Notes under the pieces: model-generated
The model's input: the letters and a program-made list of their open reading frames with translations, nothing else
Databases searched by the model: none
What the model was told of the DNA's origin: nothing
Made by a program: the position numbers and the translations under genes
NCBI RefSeq assembly: GCF_026427355.1
Contig: NZ_CP102665.1
Span: forward strand, 953,993 to 1,017,992
Length of the DNA: 64,000 nt
Source of the DNA: Sphingobium sp. JS3065
GTDB taxonomy: Bacteria; Pseudomonadota; Alphaproteobacteria; Sphingomonadales; Sphingomonadaceae
Direction of reading: 5' to 3'
In this document: piece after piece, positions 1 to 8,395 of the stretch
How positions within the stretch are numbered: the stretch's first letter is position 1
Layout: each line of letters opens with the position of its first letter

Positions 1-2
1 AT

Positions 3-377
3 CACCATGCGCGCTTCATGGCGAGGACGGCTGAGCGCGCGGGATGGACATCGCAATTTCGAGAGGTCGTGCTGAGGGTGGATGCCAGCCTTCATGACCT
101 TCGGGGAGACGATCAGGAATTTGCCTCCTGTCTTGACCCCAACAATTACGAAATCGCTCAACAGTTGGCCACGAAACTGCGCCGCAAAGGCTCGGACGGC
201 TTGGCCTATCCGAGTGTCCGGCAGGCTGGCGGAGAATGCGTCGCGCTATTCTATCCCGATTGCGCTTCCAAACCCGTCCAAGGCCGGCACCTAGACTATC
301 ATTGGGATGGGCGGCGGGTCGATCTTGTTCGCGATGCCGGCAATGGCGCCGTGTTCAGGGTGATAGAGGATTCGTGA
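3..377 (+). CDS. RES-domain toxin, C-terminal part (5' end outside window)
   Basis: The reading frame is open from the first bases of the window, so the start lies upstream. The visible 124 residues match the C-terminal half of RES-domain proteins: a LRVDASLHDLR stretch, then DGLAYPSVR, GGECVALF and RHLDYHWDG blocks that are hallmarks of the fold. RES proteins are the toxin half of RES-Xre toxin-antitoxin modules and degrade cellular NAD+. The Xre-like antitoxin usually precedes the toxin, so it would be expected just left of the window. That partner and the N-terminal active-site residues cannot be seen here. The identification of the domain is strong; toxicity is inference from the family. 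Confidence 0.85.
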   Translation, partial: HHARFMARTAERAGWTSQFREVVLRVDASLHDLRGDDQEFASCLDPNNYEIAQQLATKLRRKGSDGLAYPSVRQAGGECVALFYPDCASKPVQGRHLDYHWDGRRVDLVRDAGNGAVFRVIEDS

Positions 378-404
378 TGGGGCGGCAGCGAGGCAAGGGT
401 CGCG

Positions 405-527
405 ATGACTGATCGCCATGAGCAGGCGGCTGAGGCGCTGGGCGCGCATGTCGACTTTCGGGTGCTGCGGCGGCTGAAGCCTGTCACCTCCTTTCATGTG
501 GCAGACCCTCATGTGAGCAGCCGGGTT
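405..527 (+). pseudogene. 3'-5' exonuclease (DnaQ/epsilon-like), N-terminal remnant
   Basis: The ATG at 405 opens a frame whose first 43 residues (LGAHVDFRVLRRLKP and following) resemble the start of alphaproteobacterial DnaQ-like 3'-5' exonucleases. In those proteins this lead-in is followed by a hydrophobic strand and the DxETTG Exo I motif. Here the match stops at the hydrophobic strand near 525, just where inverted IS21 transposase sequence begins, so all catalytic motifs are lost. It begins 27 bases after the RES gene. The family assignment rests on a short N-terminal stretch and is moderate only. Confidence 0.45.
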
Positions 528-867
528 GCCATAGCCGATGCCGGGCATCCTGGACGTTCTTCTCGATCTGGCCCTTTTCCCAGCCTGCTGCCGGATTACA
601 GAGCTCGGCCTCGAACAGATAATGACTGACCATGGTGAGGAAGCGATTGTTGACGTTGCGCTCCTTGCCGCGCCCGACCTTATCGACGGCGGTGCGCATA
701 TTGTCATAGATGCCCCGGCGCGGAACATCACCCAGCACGCGGAACGCATGATTATGGGCATCGAACAGCATCTCGTGGGTCTGGAGCAAATAGGCCCGCA
801 CGAGAAAGGCGCGGCTGTAGCTGAGCTTGAAGTGGGCGACCTGCAGCTTGGTGTGCACGCCGCCGAT
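523..867 (-). pseudogene. istA: IS21 IstA transposase, internal fragment (inverted)
   Basis: Read on the minus strand this encodes the core of an IS21 IstA protein: VAHFKLSYSRAF, then HEMLFDAHNHAF, RRGIYDNMRTAVD and WEKGQIEKNVQDARHRLW. The last block contains the conserved glutamate region of the DDE catalytic domain. The frame has no N-terminal helix-turn-helix. It runs head-to-head into the C-terminal part of IstA, which lies on the plus strand from about 869. About 80-90 residues that normally join the two pieces are absent, so the gene has suffered both an inversion and a deletion. Confidence 0.8.
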
Positions 868-868
868 G

Positions 869-1357
869 CGGGTCTATCCCGATCGCTTCCTGGCCGTCGC
901 CGAAGGGCAAGTCATATGCGAGCATCAGCGCATCATCGACCGATCCCATGATGGGCCGGGGCACACCGTCTATGACTGGCGTCATTATCTGGCAGTGGTT
1001 CAGCGAAAGCCCGGCGCCCTGCGCAACGGCGCGCCGTTCCTCGAACTGCCCGAGGCCTTCCAGCGGCTGCAACGGCATCTGCTGCGCAATCCCGGCGGCG
1101 ACAGGGAAATGGTCGAGATCCTCGCGCTGGTCCTGCAGCATGACGAAGAGGCGGTACTGACCGCCGTAGCCATGGCGCTGGACGCCGGCGTTCCGACTAA
1201 GACCCATATCCTCAACCTGCTGCACCGGCTGCTCGATGGAAAACCGCTCTCGACGCCTCCGGTGACGGCGCCGCAGGCGTTGAGGCTGGTCAGCGAGCCG
1301 ATGGCCAATGTCGAACGCTACGATGCGTTGCGCGGGGAGAACCGTCATGCGTCATGA
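869..1357 (+). pseudogene. istA: IS21 IstA transposase, C-terminal fragment
   Basis: The frame carries the C-terminal region of IstA, starting at RVYPDRFLAVAEGQ and continuing through DWRHYLAVVQRKPGALRNGAPF, REMVEILALVLQHDE and KTHILNLLHRL to the natural stop. It lacks the DNA-binding and catalytic domains, which are lost or lie inverted just to the left. Its stop overlaps the istB start by 11 bases, the arrangement found in intact IS21 operons, so the 3' half of the element is undisturbed. Confidence 0.8.
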
Positions 1358-2129
1358 TCCCGCTACCGGCGCCCTCGTCGTGATGCTGCGCGGCCTGAAA
1401 ATGCCCGGCATGGCCCAGGCCGTGACCGGCCTCATGCAGCAGGGATCGCCCGCCTTCGAGGCGGCGGTGCCAATCCTCTCCCAGTTGCTGAAAGCCGAGA
1501 CGGCCGAACGCGAGGTGCGATCCGTAGCCTATCAGCTCAAGGTTGCGCGGTTCCCGGCCTATCGTGATCTGGCAGGCTTCGACTTTGCCAGCAGCGAGAT
1601 CAATGAAGCGCTGGTGCGCCAGTTGCACCGCTGTGACTTCATCGACGTCGCCGACAATGTGGTGCTGGTCGGCGGCCCCGGCACCGGGAAGACCCATGTC
1701 GCCACGGCGCTGGGCGTTCAGGCCATCGAGCATCATCGAAAGCGGGTCCGCTTCTTCTCCACGGTCGAACTGGTCAATGCCCTGGAACAGGAAAAGGCCC
1801 AGGGGCGCGCCCGGCAGATCGCCAACCGGCTCGTCCACTCGGACCTCGTCGTGTTGGACGAACTGGGTTATCTGCCGTTCAGTGCCTCCGGCGGCGCGCT
1901 GCTCTTCCACCTGCTGAGCAAATTATACGAGCGCACCAGCGTCATCATAACCATGAACCTTAGCTTCAGCGAGTGGGCCACCGTGTTCGGCGACGCGAAG
2001 ATGACCACCGCGCTCCTCGATCGGCTCACCCATTACTGCCACATCCTGGAGACCGGCAACGACAGCTTCCGGTTCAAAAACAGCTCGGCCCAGCAGGCCA
2101 GACCCAGAAAGGAGAAACCCGCACCTTGA
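1347..2129 (+). CDS. istB: IS21 helper ATPase IstB
   Basis: 260 residues, full length for IstB. It is the AAA+ ATPase that assembles on DNA and activates the IstA transposase. Visible motifs are the Walker [10 protein letters not shown] near residue 115, a Walker [13 protein letters not shown], and the family's C-terminal [23 protein letters not shown]. The ATG at 1347 is preferred over one at 1308 because it gives the usual short overlap with istA and starts at the family's typical MRHDP leader. With no complete IstA nearby it can only act on other IS21 copies in the genome. Confidence 0.9.
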   Translation: MRHDPATGALVVMLRGLKMPGMAQAVTGLMQQGSPAFEAAVPILSQLLKAETAEREVRSVAYQLKVARFPAYRDLAGFDFASSEINEALVRQLHRCDFIDVADNVVLVGGPGTGKTHVATALGVQAIEHHRKRVRFFSTVELVNALEQEKAQGRARQIANRLVHSDLVVLDELGYLPFSASGGALLFHLLSKLYERTSVIITMNLSFSEWATVFGDAKMTTALLDRLTHYCHILETGNDSFRFKNSSAQQARPRKEKPAP

Positions 2130-2190
2130 CCCACATATGACATCCGAAACATAACCATCAGGCGGGTCACTTCTCAACGGCAATCAACAT

Positions 2191-2587
2191 CCCGTCCGCA
2201 TCGCGCCATTCCCCGACGCCTATTGGCGCGATGTTCATCTCCGAAACCGGACGTTTGCGGATGCCATACATCGAACCGCAACGACTAGGCTGGGACAAAA
2301 CTGCCGTCCCTGATGTCATGTCAATTGGCAGGTTCTGTCATGGTAGCCGACATCGGTGTTTTTCTATTCGGTGATGGGGCTCGCGGGCCGGGCGACATGG
2401 GGCTGCAGAACGCACGTTCGAAAAATTGTCCCGACACATTAGCGGGTGTCAAGCGGATGCTAGTCGTCCCTCCGTTTCCAACAATCATGAGTTGGAAATT
2501 TTACTCGCATCATCGATTTTTTATCGACCGACTGAGGTGGGGCCCGTGCAGTGGCGTCTAGCCAGCAATCCTGAGTGAGTATTGCCG
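2191..2587. other. Intergenic stretch between IS21 remnant and T_hemolysin operon
   Basis: I see no convincing gene here. One short open frame (2313-2561) has no recognisable protein features and no good ribosome-binding site. The sequence after about 2440 is more AT-rich than its surroundings (for example around 2480-2525), so the promoter of the following operon probably lies there, but no clear -35/-10 pair stands out. Confidence 0.5.
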
Positions 2588-3130
2588 ATGAGCGAAGCCG
2601 TTAGGGCCTTTGTAGCCAATCGATTTGCGGAGCAGCATGGCGCCCAGCCTTGCATGAATTATGACCAGTGGCACGTCGTTCACGCGCAGAGCAAGCAACC
2701 CATGGCAGCACTAGCCGTGCGCCCCGCGTCCAACGAAGCCCTGTTCCTCGAAACCTATCTCAGCGCACCGATTGAGCAGGCTGTTTCTCTGGCGTTCGGG
2801 TATGCCGTTCCGCGCGATGCGATCGTGGAGATCGGATGTCTGGCTGCGGTCCCAACTGCGGCAATGCTGACGCTTTGGAACAGCGCAGCTGCCAGCCTGG
2901 TCGGCCAGCACAGGGTGGCCGTCGCCACGCTCACCTTGCCTTTGCGCAAGATGTTCGCGCGGGTCGGTCTTCCCTTTGTCGAACTGGCGACAGCAGACCC
3001 TGATAGGCTGTATGCAGATGCACGGGGCCGTTGGGGCTCCTATTATGACACCCGCCCGATCGTTTGCGCCGGCGAGATCGCGGCGGGATGTGCCGCCTTG
3101 CAAGCCTTTGGACCGGGGGCACGCCAATGA
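2588..3130 (+). CDS. Thermostable hemolysin family protein (GNAT-like)
   Basis: 180 residues matching the T_hemolysin family, named after a Vibrio protein. Conserved blocks seen are FLETYLSAPIEQA, a VEIGCLAAV strand, LRKMFARVGLPFVEL and the terminal WGSYYDTRPIVCAGEI. The fold resembles GNAT or acyl-homoserine-lactone-synthase acyltransferases, so an acyl-transfer role is plausible despite the historic name (inference). It is the first gene of a five-gene operon and overlaps the adenylating-enzyme gene by four bases (ATGA), which implies translational coupling. No signal peptide is visible, so it is probably cytoplasmic and not a secreted toxin. Confidence 0.85.
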   Translation: MSEAVRAFVANRFAEQHGAQPCMNYDQWHVVHAQSKQPMAALAVRPASNEALFLETYLSAPIEQAVSLAFGYAVPRDAIVEIGCLAAVPTAAMLTLWNSAAASLVGQHRVAVATLTLPLRKMFARVGLPFVELATADPDRLYADARGRWGSYYDTRPIVCAGEIAAGCAALQAFGPGARQ

Positions 3131-5166
3131 GCACCCTGCTGCAAGCGATTTTCGCGCGCGCTGAACAGCGCGGGCAACGAATCGCCATCGATGATGGATG
3201 TCGCCAGATCGCGTACGCTGAATTGCCCAATCTGGTCACGGCCATGGAGGACAGCATCGAGCGGGCGACGACCGCTGTCGGACCTGTCGCGATAGCATTG
3301 GATAATGGCATCGACTGGGTCTTGGCTGATCTTGCGCTACTGTCGATGGGACGTCCGTGCATTCCACTGCCTGGCTTCTTCACCGCGATGCAACGGGACA
3401 AGGCCCTCGCCGATGCAGGCGCCGTGGCGATGATCACGCCCGACGGCATCGTGCCACTGGCCTATGCGCCAGCAACGCTGCCATCCGGCACGGCGAAGAT
3501 CAGCTACACGTCCGGATCGACTGGCGATCCGACGGGCATTTGCCTTGACGAGCGGCTGATGTTGCAAACGGCGCAGGCGATTGTCGGCAGGCTCGGCGAA
3601 GGGATGGCCGGCATCCATCTGCCGCTGCTGCCCCTGGCGGTGCTGCTTGAAAATGTCGCCGGCCTCTATGCGGCGCTGCACGCCGGGGGCCGCTATCTCG
3701 TCCGTTCGCCTTCAGTCGTCGGGCTCGCCAACCCTTTCATGGCGGATGACGCCAAGATGGTAGAGGCGATAAAGAGCCAGGCGGCGACCAGCCTGATCCT
3801 CGTGCCGGAATATCTGGCGCGGCTGGTAGATTATATGGAGCGGACGAACACGCGCCTGCCCGATCTGCGCATCGTCGCCGTGGGCGGTTCTCGTCTGCCC
3901 GTTTCGCTGATGCAGCGTGCGGAGCAGGTCGGATTGCCCGTGCTGCAAGGCTATGGCCTTACCGAATGCGGATCGGTCATATCGCTCGAAACCGTCGGTG
4001 AGCGCGATCGCGGCTCAGTGGGCTATCCGTTGGACCATGCGACCGTCTCGCTGGCACCCGACGGGGAAATCGTTGTCGATGGCGATTTTCATCTCGGCAC
4101 GGTGGGGCATCCGCGTGAGAGCGGCCCTATCTTCACCGGCGATATCGGCGCGATGGACGAAGCGGGACGGCTTTCGATCGTCGGCCGCAAATCCAGCCTC
4201 ATCATCACCAGTTTCGGCCGGAACGTCGCGCCCGAATGGGTAGAGGAGCAACTGGTCGCGCAGCCGCAGATCGCGCAGGCTATGGTCTATGGTGACGGCG
4301 AGGCGACATTGAGCGCCTTCATCGTGCCTTCGTCCCGTGACGCCGATATCGCCGCAGGCGTGGCGGCTGCCAATGCGGGCCTGCCGGCCTATGCGCAGAT
4401 CGACCGCTGGCAACCGTCCTACCCCTTCCTGCCGACGGACGGCACGCTGACGCCCAATGGCCGCTTGCGTCGCGCTGCCATCCGGGATCGCGCCGCGCGT
4501 AGACCCTTCTTCGACCGGCTGTGCGCAGAAACCGCACCGGCGCGTGCGCGCCTGATGACTGTGCCGCAATTGCAGGCTGGCCTTGCGGGACAGATCAGCC
4601 GCGCGACCTATGTGGCCTATCTGAGCCAAGCCTATCATCATGTCAGCCATACCGTTCCGCTGATGCGTCTGGCGCGCGCAGGCCTGTCGGCCAAGCCGAT
4701 GCTTGTGGAAGCGCTCGACGACTATATCGCGGAAGAGGAAGGCCATGAACATTGGATCCTCGACGACATCCGCGCGGCGGGCGGCAACGTCGACGCAGTG
4801 TTGGCGCAGGGCCCCTCGCCGGCGACCGCGCGCATGGTCGACCACGCCTATGCCACGCTGACCAACGGCAATCCGGCGGCCTTCTTCGGCATGGTTTTCG
4901 TGCTGGAGGGGACGAGCATCGCGCTGGCGAGCAATGGCGCCGAAGCGGTGCAATCGTCACTGGGCCTGCCTGCATCCGCCTTCACCTATCTGACGTCGCA
5001 TGGCGCTCTGGATCAGGATCATATGCGCTTTTTCGAAAAGCTGGTGAACAGCCTCGATGATCGCGCAGACGAAGAGGCCATCGTCGCCATGGCAAACGAC
5101 ATATTCGACCTGTTCGCAGGCCTTTTCGCAGCCATTCCCATGGAGGACGACCTTGCAGCAGCTTGA
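3127..5166 (+). CDS. Acyl-adenylating enzyme fused to haem-oxygenase-like diiron domain
   Basis: 679 residues with two parts. Residues 1 to about 455 are an ANL-type adenylating enzyme: P-loop YTSGSTGDPTG, YGLTECGS, TGD and GRKSSLIITSFGRN. The usual catalytic lysine near its end is replaced (NGRLRR instead of GKxxR). Residues about 470-679 form a TenA/haem-oxygenase-like helical domain with potential metal ligands in order: EEEGHEHW, a VLEGTS glutamate, and SHGALDQDH. These match the ligand pattern of haem-oxygenase-like diiron oxidases such as UndA and SznF. The enzyme may activate a fatty or amino acid and then oxidise it on the same chain. The start overlaps the T_hemolysin stop. The substrate is unknown. 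Confidence 0.85.
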   Translation: MSTLLQAIFARAEQRGQRIAIDDGCRQIAYAELPNLVTAMEDSIERATTAVGPVAIALDNGIDWVLADLALLSMGRPCIPLPGFFTAMQRDKALADAGAVAMITPDGIVPLAYAPATLPSGTAKISYTSGSTGDPTGICLDERLMLQTAQAIVGRLGEGMAGIHLPLLPLAVLLENVAGLYAALHAGGRYLVRSPSVVGLANPFMADDAKMVEAIKSQAATSLILVPEYLARLVDYMERTNTRLPDLRIVAVGGSRLPVSLMQRAEQVGLPVLQGYGLTECGSVISLETVGERDRGSVGYPLDHATVSLAPDGEIVVDGDFHLGTVGHPRESGPIFTGDIGAMDEAGRLSIVGRKSSLIITSFGRNVAPEWVEEQLVAQPQIAQAMVYGDGEATLSAFIVPSSRDADIAAGVAAANAGLPAYAQIDRWQPSYPFLPTDGTLTPNGRLRRAAIRDRAARRPFFDRLCAETAPARARLMTVPQLQAGLAGQISRATYVAYLSQAYHHVSHTVPLMRLARAGLSAKPMLVEALDDYIAEEEGHEHWILDDIRAAGGNVDAVLAQGPSPATARMVDHAYATLTNGNPAAFFGMVFVLEGTSIALASNGAEAVQSSLGLPASAFTYLTSHGALDQDHMRFFEKLVNSLDDRADEEAIVAMANDIFDLFAGLFAAIPMEDDLAAA

Positions 5167-5914
5167 AGGAAAACGGGTCGTGCTGACGGGTGCGGCGGGC
5201 GGGCTCGGCGCGCCGCTCGCGGGAATGCTCCGCGCACAGGGTGCCCACGTCACCGGCATAGACCGGATGGAATGCGCGGCGTGCGACGACAGCATCGTCA
5301 CCGACCTTGCCGATGACGGATCGTTGACCGCGCTCGCACAGACGCTGGCGACCGACACGCCGGACATATTGATCAACTTGGCTGGCGTCATGCGCTTTGG
5401 CCTGCATGAGGATCAATCGACCGACGGCCTTGCGCTTTGCTATCGCGTCAATCTCTATGTGCCGGCGGTCTTGGCGCAGGCTGTAGCAGCGCCGATGCGC
5501 GGGCGCGGCCACGGCCGGATCGTCAATATCGGGTCGGTGCTGGGTGCCATTCCCTATCCCTGGTTCGCAGCCTATTCCAGCAGCAAGGCGGGCCTTGCGG
5601 CACTCAGCCAAAGCCTTCGGCGCGAACTGGCCGGTAGCGGCGTCGAGGTCACGCATGTCAGTCCGCGCGCAGCCAGGACGCAGCTCAACAACAGCGACGT
5701 CAACCGTTTCCTGGCGATCACCAACATGAAAGCCGATGAGCCGGATGCTGTGGCCAGCAAGATATTGAATGCGATCCTGCAACGCCGCCAGTCAGTCTCG
5801 ATCGGGCGCATGGAGCGACTTTATGCGATCCTGAACGCCCTTTCGCCGCGCGTCATCGATAATGGCATCGCGCCGCAAATTCGCCGCGCCCGAGCCGAAT
5901 TCTGTCAAAAATAA
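5153..5914 (+). CDS. Short-chain dehydrogenase/reductase
   Basis: 253 residues of the classical SDR fold: the cofactor motif TGAAGGLG near the N-terminus, NLAG in the NNAG position, a catalytic serine in NIGSV and the YSSSK catalytic pair. The start chosen is TTG at 5153, which has GGAGG (5142-5146) six bases upstream and places LEGKRVVLTG at the N-terminus; it overlaps the preceding gene by 14 bases. It likely reduces or oxidises the product of the upstream adenylation/oxidation enzyme. Nothing visible fixes the substrate. Cytoplasmic. Confidence 0.88.
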   Translation: MQQLEGKRVVLTGAAGGLGAPLAGMLRAQGAHVTGIDRMECAACDDSIVTDLADDGSLTALAQTLATDTPDILINLAGVMRFGLHEDQSTDGLALCYRVNLYVPAVLAQAVAAPMRGRGHGRIVNIGSVLGAIPYPWFAAYSSSKAGLAALSQSLRRELAGSGVEVTHVSPRAARTQLNNSDVNRFLAITNMKADEPDAVASKILNAILQRRQSVSIGRMERLYAILNALSPRVIDNGIAPQIRRARAEFCQK

Positions 5915-5928
5915 TAGGAGAGGAAGTC

Positions 5929-6561
5929 ATGAAAATCCATTTCGTACTGGCGACCTTGCTGGCCGTTGCCGTGCCGACCGCGGCAACGGCCGGGATGCCC
6001 GAGGAGGTGAAGTCGATCAACGACAACTGGGCGCGCATTTCATACCAGATGAATGGCTCCAGCCACCAAACGACCGCGCTGGACCAGCTGGCACGGCAGG
6101 CAGATCAGGTCGTGGCGCGTTACCCCAAACAGGCCGAGCCGCTCCTGTGGCAGGGAATTGTGGTCAGTGAACAGGCCAACCGCGCCAATATCTTCCACAA
6201 GCTGGGCCTCGCCACCCGCGCCCGGGACATATTGACTCGCGCCTATGCCATCAATCCGCGCGCGGGCAATGGCGGCGTGGCGATGAGCCTTGGCGTCCTT
6301 TATTATAAGGTGCCGGGCTCGCCGATCGGCTTTGGCGACGATGCGCGCGCGCGCCAGCTGCTGCAACAGGCGCTCGCGCTCGATCCCGATGGTCTCGACG
6401 CCAATTATTTCTGGGGCGACTTCCTCTATGACCAGGGCGACACGGCCGGTGCGAAGGCCGCGCTCGCAAAGGCGCTGCGTGCCCCACATGATCCGGATCG
6501 ACCCGTCTGGGATACCGGACGCCGCAGGGAAGTGCAGGGCCTGCTGAAGAAGATCGGCTGA
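5929..6561 (+). CDS. Exported TPR-like protein
   Basis: 210 residues beginning with a clear signal peptide (positive start, hydrophobic core, AATAG cleavage region near residue 22), so the protein should be periplasmic. The rest contains helical repeats with TPR-like spacing, such as LGLATRARDILTRAYAINPRAG and ARQLLQQALALDPDGLDANY. An AGGAGAGG ribosome-binding site precedes the ATG. It is the fourth gene of the operon and overlaps the methyltransferase start by one base. It has no catalytic motif; a scaffold role in exporting or handling the operon's product is a guess. Confidence 0.7.
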   Translation: MKIHFVLATLLAVAVPTAATAGMPEEVKSINDNWARISYQMNGSSHQTTALDQLARQADQVVARYPKQAEPLLWQGIVVSEQANRANIFHKLGLATRARDILTRAYAINPRAGNGGVAMSLGVLYYKVPGSPIGFGDDARARQLLQQALALDPDGLDANYFWGDFLYDQGDTAGAKAALAKALRAPHDPDRPVWDTGRRREVQGLLKKIG

Positions 6562-7190
6562 TGGGATTCGCGCGTTCGCTTGCGCGGCAGCTGGCCGAGC
6601 CGAGCGGTTTTGCCGGCGCGCTGTGCGGCGCGGCGATGGACGTCGCCAACCGGGCGCCGATGCGGATGGCGATCGACCTTCTGGCGCCCGCGGACGGCGA
6701 AGTCCTGCTGGATGCCGGTTGCGGGACCGGAGCCGCAACACAGGACATCTTCCGACGCGCCTCCTGCCGGATCATCGCCGTCGATCAGTCGGCGACGATG
6801 ATTCGCCGCGCCCGGTCCCGCATGAAGACGTCCGGGCGCGACCGGGTGGAACTACATCATGGCCGATTGGAAGACCTGCCATGTCCGCCCGGCATGTTTG
6901 ATGCTGCCCTCGCACTCAACATCCTCTATTTCTGCGACGAGGCGTCTGCGATGATCGATGCTATCCGCACATATCTCAGGCCCGGCGGTCGCCTCGTCTC
7001 ATATGTCACTCACCGCAACACGATGGAAAACTGGGCCTTCACGCGCGAAGGACTTCATCGCCTGTATGACGAGCACCAACTTGGATCAGCCCTGATGACG
7101 GGTGGTTTCGATCCTGCACGGATCAGAATCGAAACCAGAACCGTTGCGCCCGGCATACAGGGGCTGTTGGCTACGGCCTACGCCACCTGA
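6561..7190 (+). CDS. Class I SAM-dependent methyltransferase
   Basis: 209 residues with the Rossmann-type SAM-binding fold: LLDAGCGTGAAT (motif I, about residue 50), an IIAVDQSATM acidic strand, a LEDLPCPPGMFDAALALNIL motif II region and LRPGGRLVSYV (motif III). It resembles UbiE/small-molecule methyltransferases. It is translationally coupled to the preceding gene (TGATG) and closes the T_hemolysin operon, so it probably methylates that pathway's product. It ends only 11 bases from the convergent DUF2141 gene. Confidence 0.85.
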   Translation: MGFARSLARQLAEPSGFAGALCGAAMDVANRAPMRMAIDLLAPADGEVLLDAGCGTGAATQDIFRRASCRIIAVDQSATMIRRARSRMKTSGRDRVELHHGRLEDLPCPPGMFDAALALNILYFCDEASAMIDAIRTYLRPGGRLVSYVTHRNTMENWAFTREGLHRLYDEHQLGSALMTGGFDPARIRIETRTVAPGIQGLLATAYAT

Positions 7191-7201
7191 CCCAGGCTCG
7201 C

Positions 7202-7645
7202 TCAATAACGCAGATTGATGGCGATCGCGCTGCCCTGCTCGTTCACGGTGAAGCTGGATGCACTGAAGCTGGGTGGCCCCATGATGTGAGGATTGTTGGA
7301 CAGCCCCCATCCCTCCGTCGGGAACATACCGAAGCGCAGATCGAGCTTCCGGTCTTCATTGGCATCATGATAGGCGATTACCGCATATTCGCCGGGAGGC
7401 AGATCATCGAACTGCGCCGTCACGGATGCTGCGGTCGCGCGAACTTGTATCACCTTGACCGCTTGCTCCTCATGGCGGAATCCCCTGGCGCCACGATATA
7501 GAGCGAAGCGGATCCATCCGCGGCCAGGCCTGACATGGTCGGCCCTGACTTCCAAAGGAGCCGCGCTGGCCGATGCCGGCGATAGCCACAGGCTGGCCGC
7601 GCACCCTACGATGACCATCAGTCTTCGATTTCGTTGACGTCTCAT
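7202..7645 (-). CDS. DUF2141 family exported protein
   Basis: 147 residues with an N-terminal signal peptide (SASA-AP cleavage region near residue 28) and the DUF2141 beta-sandwich pattern: GRGWIRFALYRGARGF, FDDLPPGEYAVIAYHDANEDRKLD and a final GxP/FxxSSFTV stretch. Proteins of this family are exported and of unknown function. It is transcribed convergently with the T_hemolysin operon and divergently from sodC, about 175 bases away, so the short region between may hold both promoters. Confidence 0.85.
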   Translation of the reverse strand: MRRQRNRRLMVIVGCAASLWLSPASASAAPLEVRADHVRPGRGWIRFALYRGARGFRHEEQAVKVIQVRATAASVTAQFDDLPPGEYAVIAYHDANEDRKLDLRFGMFPTEGWGLSNNPHIMGPPSFSASSFTVNEQGSAIAINLRY

Positions 7646-7819
7646 TGCGCGCCTTTCCCATGTTCGTCGCTTTCCACCAATCGACGCCGCCGCGGGAGGC
7701 CGACCACAGCTTCAGGCACAGCCGGATCGAAATTTTGGATCAGCATGACTGAGGGGACAGTCGATCCGTGGCGTCTCATGCCGACCGCGCCGCCGAAAGG
7801 CTTTTTCAGGGAGAAGATT

Positions 7820-8335
7820 ATGCCCCGCCTGCCCATTTTGCTGCTTGCGTCATGCACTCTCGTGGCTGCGGCCCCGGCAGAGACCGGCAAGCGTTACAGC
7901 TTTGGCAATTCGAAGACCGGCGTCAGCGGCGAAGTGAGGCTGAAAGACGCACCCAATGGCGTATTGGTGCATATTGAAGCGACTGGTTTGCAGCCGGGTT
8001 GGCACGCCGTTCATTTCCATGAGAAGGCGGATTGCACGGACCCGATGTTCAAATCGGCCGACGGCCATGTCCATATGGTGACACCCACCTTCCATGGATT
8101 GCTGAACCCGGCCGGAAACGATCTTGGCGACCTGTCTAATATCTTCGCCGATGCGCAAGGCGTCGTGAAGGCGGAGTTGTTTTCGCCGTTCGTTGCCCTG
8201 CGCGACGGGACAACGCGGTCCAACCTGCTCGATGCCGACGGATCTGCACTGGTCATCCATGCCAATGCGGACGACTATGCGACGCAGCCGATCGGAGGTG
8301 CGGGCGCGCGGGTGGCTTGTACCGGGATCCAATAA
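7820..8335 (+). CDS. sodC: Cu/Zn superoxide dismutase
   Basis: 171 residues. Periplasmic enzyme converting superoxide to oxygen and peroxide. The signal peptide is short and ends near AAAPAET. Copper-site histidines are seen in VHFHEK, in the DGHVHM block (bridging His) and in LVIHANADDY; the disulfide cysteines are in ADCTDP and RVACTG. A zinc-site change is apparent: where most SodC proteins have RHAGDL, this one has NDLGDL, so one zinc histidine appears replaced by Asp. The ATG at 7820 follows an AGGGA site. Oxidative defence beside an iron-type signalling cascade is a sensible pairing, though no shared operon is proven. Confidence 0.88.
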   Translation: MPRLPILLLASCTLVAAAPAETGKRYSFGNSKTGVSGEVRLKDAPNGVLVHIEATGLQPGWHAVHFHEKADCTDPMFKSADGHVHMVTPTFHGLLNPAGNDLGDLSNIFADAQGVVKAELFSPFVALRDGTTRSNLLDADGSALVIHANADDYATQPIGGAGARVACTGIQ

Positions 8336-8395
8336 TGCGGGTTTCCTTGAGTGCCGCGACCTGTGTAAATGGCAGACGGCTGGATTAACGCTATA

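Larger units (their letters stand above)
523..2190 (+). mobile_element. IS21-family element, rearranged remnant
   Basis: This block holds two pieces of an IstA transposase in opposite orientations, an intact istB, and after istB a stretch (about 2160-2190, with GGGTCACTTCTC and GGCAATCAACA) that resembles the repeated terminal sequences of IS21 elements. The N-terminal part of istA and the left end are missing. The left boundary interrupts the exonuclease remnant. IS21 elements need both IstA (DDE transposase) and IstB (AAA+ helper), so this copy should not move by itself. The right end is placed by eye. Confidence 0.75.

Noticed and set aside
2313..2561. Small open frame between IS21 and the T_hemolysin operon
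   Set aside because: No ribosome-binding site, no family match visible and atypical composition.
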